From Chenopodium formosanum (lineage: Eukaryota > Streptophyta > Magnoliopsida > Caryophyllales > Amaranthaceae): a stretch of DNA of 64,000 nt. Shown piece by piece: positions 58,067-64,000 of the stretch. The notes beneath the pieces are model-generated. The model made no database searches. It saw only the letters and a list, made by a program, of their open reading frames with translations, and was not told the origin of the DNA. Position 1 is the stretch's first letter, and every line of letters begins with the position of its first letter. The position numbers and the translations under genes are program-made. The DNA lies in contig CM044872.1 of NCBI GenBank assembly GCA_024500155.1, positions 51,713,460 through 51,777,459 of the forward strand. The letters run 5' to 3'.

Positions 58067-59279
58067 AATCTAAAAAACCAACTTCGATGAATGGGTAGTA
58101 AGTAAGTCATATAATAATAGATTAGTTGATAAATGACATATAAAATACATTGAACACGATACAATAAAAATTACCAAACACTACCTATTAGTATAAACTT
58201 TAGTGCAATAGTAAGAAGTATGAAACTATTTTATATCAACAAACTAAGTGCACTGATCGTGATCATAGTAGACTATATATTAAAGCACTGAAATCAACAA
58301 TAGATTGGTAATTCAATGGTATGGAGACAATCCAAAAATACACACTCCTAACAGAGCAATACATACTAGATTACTAGCTCTAGTGATATCAAATTGCCCA
58401 TTTATTTAAAACAAAAAAAAGCCTTACAAGTTACCCATTTAACAACATACAGTATGATTTCATAGGTTTCAATCTAACAATGATCTTGCAATAAAATAGA
58501 TATAATACCATCCTAGATAAATTCAATTAGCAAAACAATTATATAATTTACAAAGAAAATATATATATGATGTGATAATCCGATAACGTAGCCAACACGA
58601 AACATTGCATGTAACAAATTAGAACATCTATAACTATCAATTTGGGGTTTTTATGAATTATGAAATTAATTAAGGTTATAAATTAGAAATTGCAAGTTTG
58701 CAACTACTTTTGATCAAATTTTGATTAGGATTTAATAGAATAAGTAAATAATTAGAATTGTATACTCGAAATTATTGTAAAAATAAATAAATCAAAATTA
58801 GGGCTAACCTTTCAATCAGGAGAAAGAGAGGTGAATTGAGTTCCCGCACATAGAGGCTCGGTCGACGGCGGCGGCGGCAATAACAGGTGGTAGGTGGTTC
58901 CGGCGGCAATTTGAAGTAGTAGGTAGCTTTGGAGTATGGAGTTGTAATTTTATCACTGAAGAAATGAAAGAGTGGAGTGGTGTCGTGCCTTTTTGTTTTT
59001 GGCTTTGGAGGAAGATGAAGACTTAATATTTTTAAATTGTCCACAAGTCGGTGAGTATTTTAAGTATAAACCGCTAATAACATTAGCGGTTTTAAGAAAA
59101 GAATCGCTAATGACATTAGCGATTCTTTTTAAAAATCCGCTATTGTTATTAGCGGTTTATAGCCTCAGATTTTACGAACCTTCACTAAGCCTACGTGTAC
59201 GGTATCACGGAAAATAGTTTTAAAATTGACATATATACGGAATTATTTTTTATTTTAGCATTATCTATGGAAATCGCTC
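58067..59279. other. Upstream region of the transposase to the unit C junction
   Basis: AT-rich to about 58800, then a GC-richer part (58830-58930) with a run of GGC codonsets. A minus-strand frame at 58772-59044 has no family match. I searched by eye for inverted repeats between 52938-53000 and this end and saw none. Includes the hairpin cluster at 59066-59160. Confidence 0.45.
59066..59160. repeat. Cluster of three overlapping perfect hairpins
   Basis: Outer arms ATAAACCGCTAATAACA (59066-59082) and its exact complement at 59144-59160. An inner hairpin has 16 bp arms AAAAGAATCGCTAATG and CATTAGCGATTCTTTT with a one-base loop (59097-59129). A third, AAACCGCTAAT / ATTAGCGGTTT, spans 59068-59092. 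The GCTAAT core repeats throughout. Confidence 0.85.
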
Positions 59280-59324
59280 TAAGAAAATTGGAAGGGAATA
59301 TATAATTTGCACTCCGTAACCTTC

Positions 59325-59598
59325 TTATCCCAACCAGTGTTGAATATTCAATGCCTAACTTAATCAAAGGTGGTCCAATAATAGGATAATGTACACGTGC
59401 AATAATATAGCTAAGTAGCGTAGCCAATAAAATCTCCCATGCACTAATTAAAATCCATGCATTTTCCCAAAAGACTGCATCTCAAAACCCTATAAATACC
59501 CACTCATTCATAGCCAAATTCATCACACAAAAAACTCATAAAACAAAGAGAAAAAAAAACTAAGAGTAAATTAGTTACAAAAGTTAAGAAGAGTGAAA
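59325..59598 (+). promoter_or_regulatory. Promoter of hevein-like copy 7
   Basis: G-box CACGTG at 59394-59399 and TATAAATA at 59491-59498, the same as the unit A promoter apart from an A-run length. Confidence 0.75.
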
Positions 59599-59829
59599 AT
59601 GATGAAGGTGAAGGGCTTTGTGGTAATCATGGTGATCATGACCCTTTTGGTGGGTACATCAATGGGACAAGGAGAATGTGTCAATGGGGCTTGCCCCAAT
59701 GGGCTGTGCTGTAGCCAGTATGGCTACTGTGGCAGCGGACCCGCTTACTGTGGCGGTGTCGAGCAGGCTCAAGCCCAGCCTTCTACCGATCTTCCTAAAA
59801 CTCGCAAGGTTGGTGTTAAAGCCCCTTGA
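59599..59829 (+). CDS. Hevein-like six-cysteine peptide precursor, copy 7 (unit C)
   Basis: This is a 76-residue secreted precursor. Signal peptide 1-23, cysteines at 27, 32, 37, 38, 44 and 51, all four chitin-contact residues present, propeptide ending TRKVGVKAP. It combines Gly6 of copy 5 with the VEQ of copy 6. ATG at 59599; the GTG before it is not used. Single exon. Confidence 0.92.
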   Translation: MMKVKGFVVIMVIMTLLVGTSMGQGECVNGACPNGLCCSQYGYCGSGPAYCGGVEQAQAQPSTDLPKTRKVGVKAP

Positions 59830-60719
59830 TCGATCTATGCAACTCATGATTATGGCCTGGGTTACCTCTTAAGTAATCTCTTTGTGCCTCACTACTAGTT
59901 ATCCACTATAAATAAGCTCCTATGTATAATATAGGAGCATTTTAAGTTACTGTATGTTGTGACTTTGTTTGTAATCAAATGATCGAATAAATAATGTTCG
60001 GTCTTATATATGCTACCGTACGTGTTTAATTTTAAACGATCTTGAATGTTGTGTCATTATATATATGTCTTCTTTTTACTCTAATATCCCAAGTTGATAA
60101 CAAAAAAAAATTGGGATGTTCTTTGTCAATTAAAAAGTGAGACTATTAGAAGTGAGGTACGTCCAAAGTTTGAATTATTAGTATAAATTTTCAACAAAAA
60201 ATTCTCCGTAATCGTAATACATGATCAAACAAACAAAAAGAAAATGAACTAGTTTCAAATTTTAGACTAAAAATCAGATCATAAGCTAGATCTGCAAATC
60301 ATTATGAGACCTCAAATTAATAGTATTTCAAATATATACGGAGTAATATACAATAACAATAGAGATGAGAAACAAGCAATTCTCGTGATCATGTTGTCTT
60401 TTTCAAGGAGGAATAACACATAAGAAATTAATAGGGTTAAAACTCACAACCTAGTAGAGAGCGATCGAGGGACTTCTATATGAGTTGAATACAACTAAAT
60501 CAAGAAATGGAATCAAGTTCATATAAACTTCTTGGACACCATACTAGAGGAGAATAGCAAGTTTGGACACCCCGAAACAAATTATTTTCTTTAATTTGGC
60601 AAAAGTTTAGACCTATTATCACTATTAATTCAATCATGTAGAGTACAAACTTGTTTAAGTGGGTTAGACAACATATATGTATATCAGACTAAAGATTATT
60701 CAAAGTATTTGGAATATAA
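59830..60719. other. 3' flank of copy 7
   Basis: Unit-related flank with the internal deletion near 60565. No gene. Confidence 0.55.
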
Positions 60720-61406
60720 TCATCAATAACATAATACTAAAACACACACCAAAAATAACACGTGTCATTTCTTGGTGCTGTCATTTTTCCTCCAAAACTA
60801 TCCTCCAGCTTCTCTTACCAAAAATGCTTTAGAGGATATTTAGATAATATGATTTGTTATTATTGGTTTTCTTATATATTCTATATATACACATTTAACT
60901 AAAATTTTATTCTGAATATTATAATTCGTATCTTTTCTTGACAAAATCTTTTAAAAAAATATTTGTATAATATATAATCGATTTCCTATTTGGTCATCAT
61001 TTTTTTGGATAATCATGTTTTTTTATATGATGAGATGCATTTTTTATTTAATGAGATGCACTTAATATTTAATGAGATGCATTTTACATTGTATTGGGAA
61101 AAATAAATTAATGTAACTATTTTCTTTTCTCCAAAAAATTGCAAGATCACTTTGACTATCAACTAAACTCCATTTCCTCTATTTAATCTCATTTTACCAT
61201 ATCACATCCCTATTTTGTTTGTTTTTCTTTTTCACTTCGCATGTACCATTGAATTAAGGACTAGATTATCAAATATTATCATTATTATTATTGTTGTAGT
61301 AAGTTACTTATTGATTTTAAAACTATTTCAATAATATACAACTTTAATTCAAGCAAAATTAATTTTTTTTTTGTTAAATCCGTGCATCGCACGGGCACTA
61401 ATCTAG
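60720..61406 (+). mobile_element. Non-autonomous Helitron, 687 bp
   Basis: Starts TC (TCATCAATAACATAATACTA) and ends CTAG at 61403-61406. A hairpin CCGTGC-ATC-GCACGG (61380-61394) lies just before the end. It sits between a host A and T without target duplication. Units A (38392) and B (49555) show the uninterrupted AATATAATGTTCTAA site. It encodes no helicase. Confidence 0.9.
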
Positions 61407-62241
61407 TGTTCTAATAATAATGAGCTATGTATTGTCTTACTAAGATCATGTTGCATATTGTGTGTAGACTATTCTACAATATCAATTCAGATGAATTGAA
61501 ATAGACATTGATTATTGTTTTATGGAGCACAGCATTTACAATTAGAACCATACATGACAGATTACAATAATAAACATATATGTATATATCGATTTTGTGA
61601 TTTAATGAGTTTAGATAGAGAAGATGATAACCGTCATTAAAAACCATATACGGAGTATTGAATAATCCTTTAAATATTTTTGTTTATGCATTGCATCCTT
61701 CAAAGAGCAACTCTCTGCCAGCATTGCAATTTGCATGCCTTAACTTCTTTTTTTTCCCAATTAGCCTCTTATATAAGAACCTTAATTAGCCATCATGGCA
61801 GGCCTTAAATTGAGTACATTTTGAGAAAAAATGGAATGCAATAAATTTAACATCATATTGTCGAAAGGCAAACTTCATTCTAGAAGGAAAGGGAACAAAA
61901 AAGAGGGAAGGGAAAGCAATAGTGAAGAAAAAGGGATGGGAACGAAAAAGAGGGAAGGGAAAGCAAGGGAGGTGAGGGGAGGGATTGGAGAAGGTGACCT
62001 TTTATTTTCCTTTCAAATCTTTCCAACATTGGAGGGATTGGTCCATAAAAAGGGGAAGGAATTGAAAATGGATCCTTCCAATTCCATTCGATTCCATTCC
62101 CTTAGCTTCCGTCCTTGCATTAGGTATATATCCAAACAAAGGATATGATGAATCCCTCATATTCTTTTCTCTTCTTTTCCATCCATATGTCTCTATCCAA
62201 ACAAAGTGTAGATGTTGGGTGTTAACTTGCCACTTTTAATT
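61407..62241. other. Unit C distal flank
   Basis: Aligns with 38400-39760 of unit A. At 61794 the start of the unknown coding-like remnant is present, with an intact codon where A and B have their second stop, but it runs into purine-rich sequence after about 30 codons. The + strand frame 61831-62148 is this fragment plus low-complexity sequence. Confidence 0.5.
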
Positions 62242-62249
62242 TGTATATC

Positions 62250-62829
62250 TAGGGTGTAAATGAACCAAGCCGATCAATAAATTACTTGGATTCAAGCTCG
62301 GTTGAAACTCGTTCATGTTCGTTTAATTAATAAATGAGCCGAGGTTGAACAAATTTTAAAGCTCGTTTAATAAATGAGCTTAAACACGAAAATAGATATA
62401 CTCGTTCATATAATTTCATTAACAACTCGTTTATCTATGTTTGCGAGCTACTCGTTTATTTATATTTATAAATTATTTATTTATTCACAATTGTTAATTT
62501 GATTCTAAAGTTTTTTAATAATTAAGATTTAATTCTAAGGTTTATAAATAGGATTTAATTATTATGCTAATTTAAATATTTTCAAATGTCAAAAATACAA
62601 AGCTCATTTATTAGAGAAGCTCGTTTAGTACTAAGCTCGTTCATGAAACGCTCGTTTAATAAACGAATCATTCACGAACCGTTCGCGAACATATGGTAAT
62701 CTAAATGAGCCGAGCTTGAACAGATTATTGAGCTCGTTTGAAAGCTCGGGATCGTGCTCGGACTCGCCTAAGTTAAATGAATTTGAACATGAACAAGGTA
62801 ATACTCGGCTCGGCTCATTTACACCCCTA
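62250..62829. mobile_element. hAT-type MITE, 580 bp
   Basis: The ends TAGGGTGTAAATGAACC and GGCTCATTTACACCCCTA are inverted repeats. The exact 8 bp target duplication is TGTATATC (62242-62249 and 62830-62837). Unit A has the empty site near 39763. The interior repeats GCTCGTTTAATAAATGAGC-like dyads. Confidence 0.92.
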
Positions 62830-62837
62830 TGTATATC

Positions 62838-62972
62838 CTTCTTAAATATGGGGGATAAGTCTATAATTAGGCGCATGGCTTAAGCGGCCTATGACTCTAT
62901 CGTTTGCTACTACTCCTTATGTTTTTAATCTAATCTAAAAACCTTATATCGTGCATTAAATTAGAAATAGGT
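62838..62972. other. Unit C spacer between insertions
   Basis: Short stretch aligned with 39770-40045 of unit A with deletions (the second 91 bp hairpin MITE is not present). No gene. Confidence 0.45.
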
Positions 62973-62981
62973 AATTAAGTA

Positions 62982-63160
62982 GGCAAAAGCTAACGAACGC
63001 TCCGGGGGCATTGGATAAGGTAGTTTAAAGTATAAAGATTAAATTAACATTAATTACACCGATCGACGCGTGATTTTATCATTCATTCCCAAATTAATAC
63101 CATTTTAGACAATATTTTAAATGTTAAATCCAACGCCCGGGACGTTCGTTAGCAAGATCC
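62982..63160. mobile_element. Mutator-type MITE with GCTAACGAACG ends
   Basis: The ends GGCAAAAGCTAACGAACG and CGTTCGTTAGCAAGATCC are inverted. The exact 9 bp duplication is AATTAAGTA (62973-62981 and 63161-63169). 179 bp. The empty site is in unit A near 40035. Confidence 0.92.
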
Positions 63161-63169
63161 AATTAAGTA

Positions 63170-63552
63170 TATATGAATGAATGGTACACAGTAATGGGAC
63201 CTTTAATTAGCTTCAAAACAATAGTCAAATTTTAAGATGGATCAAACCTGAATCTACTTTGAATATGAACCGATCGATTGAGCCCCTCGTGGAAAGAAGT
63301 ATGCCATCATGTAAGATTATAAGACATACAGGATCATTAATTGTCAAAGATGGCGTTCTCTCCATTGGAATTATTTTATTAAAATTTTTTTTAATCTCTA
63401 TACTCACTATATATTAGTGGAAACTAAGGAATTGAGAATGTTGAAAAGTTGTCTCTTTTTTAAAGCTTTTTATTTAAGAGATCGAGAAATTGTTGTTTCA
63501 TTTAAAATATAAAGATATTGGTAATACTTATTATATACTTTTTTTTTTTAAT
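63170..63552. other. Unit C spacer
   Basis: Aligned with 40040-40410 of unit A. The minus-strand frame 63225-63407 is the C counterpart of the frame at 39916-40236 and is not a recognised gene. Confidence 0.5.
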
Positions 63553-63746
63553 GGGATTTTGCTAATGAACGCCCATAGGACATTGGATAAACATTTAAAA
63601 TATTACCTAAAGTGGTATTAATTTGGAAAAATATGACAAAATCACGTGTCAATCGGTGTAATTAATGTTAATTTTAATTTAATATTTCTAGTTTTAGTTA
63701 GCTTATCCAAGTATCCAACGCCCCAGGACGTTCGTTAGCCTTTTTC
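63553..63746. mobile_element. Mutator-type MITE, inverted copy of the previous family
   Basis: GGGATTTTGCTAATGAACG on the left and CGTTCGTTAGCCTTTTTC on the right. The interior is the reverse of that in 62982-63160. No clean 9 bp duplication was found, so the edges are approximate. Confidence 0.75.
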
Positions 63747-64000
63747 ATTTTATGAATTCACTTTAATTTACTTTTTAACACTTGACAAATTAAACTCACC
63801 TCAACAATATTATGTACTAATCTGTATGAAATTAATATCATACTCGCAATAATACTTTTTTTTTTCTCTCATATATTATTCAAATATAATAACTCCAATT
63901 TTCTTAAAAAAAATTACTCCGTAATTAATATTAAAGTTGTGTGTTAAAAAACATGTCATTTAAAGTGGCATAACTGTTAGAGATATAAAATATCGGAAAA

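Larger units (their letters stand above)
59280..64000. repeat. Duplicated unit C (hevein-like gene and flank, to window end)
   Basis: From AAGAAAATTGGAAGG at 59280 it matches 35549 onward almost perfectly through the coding region. The 3' flank resembles unit B more. A deletion of about 1.3 kb relative to unit A joins sequences like 36840 and 38240 near 60565. The distal part is diverged and carries several insertions absent from A and B. Confidence 0.8.

Noticed and set aside
52938..59279. Terminal inverted repeats for the transposase-PMD element
   Set aside because: Comparison of both ends by eye gave no convincing inverted match or 9 bp duplication; the true ends remain unknown.

Overview
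This is a repeat-rich, AT-rich plant nuclear window. It is organised around a tandem family of small secreted hevein-like antimicrobial peptide genes. The six-cysteine chitin-binding domain, the short signal peptide and the C-terminal propeptide resemble the amaranth Ac-AMP type. This suggests a Caryophyllales plant, most likely Amaranthaceae/Chenopodiaceae. That assignment is inferred from family resemblance; nothing in the window names the species.

Seven intact single-exon precursor genes lie on the + strand: 341-595, 13835-14143 (an eight-cysteine version), 19530-19766, 30832-31065, 35866-36096, 42753-42983 and 59599-59829. Three relics sit among them. At 4560-5240 the promoter and tail survive but the cysteine domain is deleted. 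At 10470-10850 the 5' half is decayed and frameshifted. At 24642-24674 plus 29865-30060 a tail is split by a retrotransposon. The last three genes lie in large duplicated units: A (about 34.7-41.7 kb), B (41.7-52.9 kb) and C (59.3 kb to the window end). Different parts of these units have different closest relatives, which suggests gene conversion or unequal exchange.

Nearly everything else is transposable elements, many with exact boundaries and target-site duplications (TSDs). They include a 5.2 kb Ty1/copia element with broken gag-pol (24675-29864), a 635 bp TRIM on the - strand (17998-18632) and two 5'-truncated LINEs on the - strand. There are also tRNA-derived SINEs, a 1.3 kb CACTA element (15575-16877), a 4.06 kb Mutator-like element with about 0.7 kb inverted repeats (43382-47440) and several smaller Mutator-like elements with 9 bp TSDs. 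A 687 bp Helitron (60720-61406), a 580 bp hAT element (62250-62829) and many Stowaway/Tourist-type MITEs complete the set. Paralogous empty sites in the duplicated units confirm several of these insertions.

At 52981-58066 on the - strand there is a decayed Mutator-type transposase followed by a plant mobile domain (PMD). The reading frame can be joined through a 115 bp GT-AG intron, so the element probably encoded a transposase-PMD chimera. Two minisatellites with an internal strand switch (1197-1885 and 33095-33610) and a three-hairpin cluster (59066-59160) are structures the listed elements do not explain.
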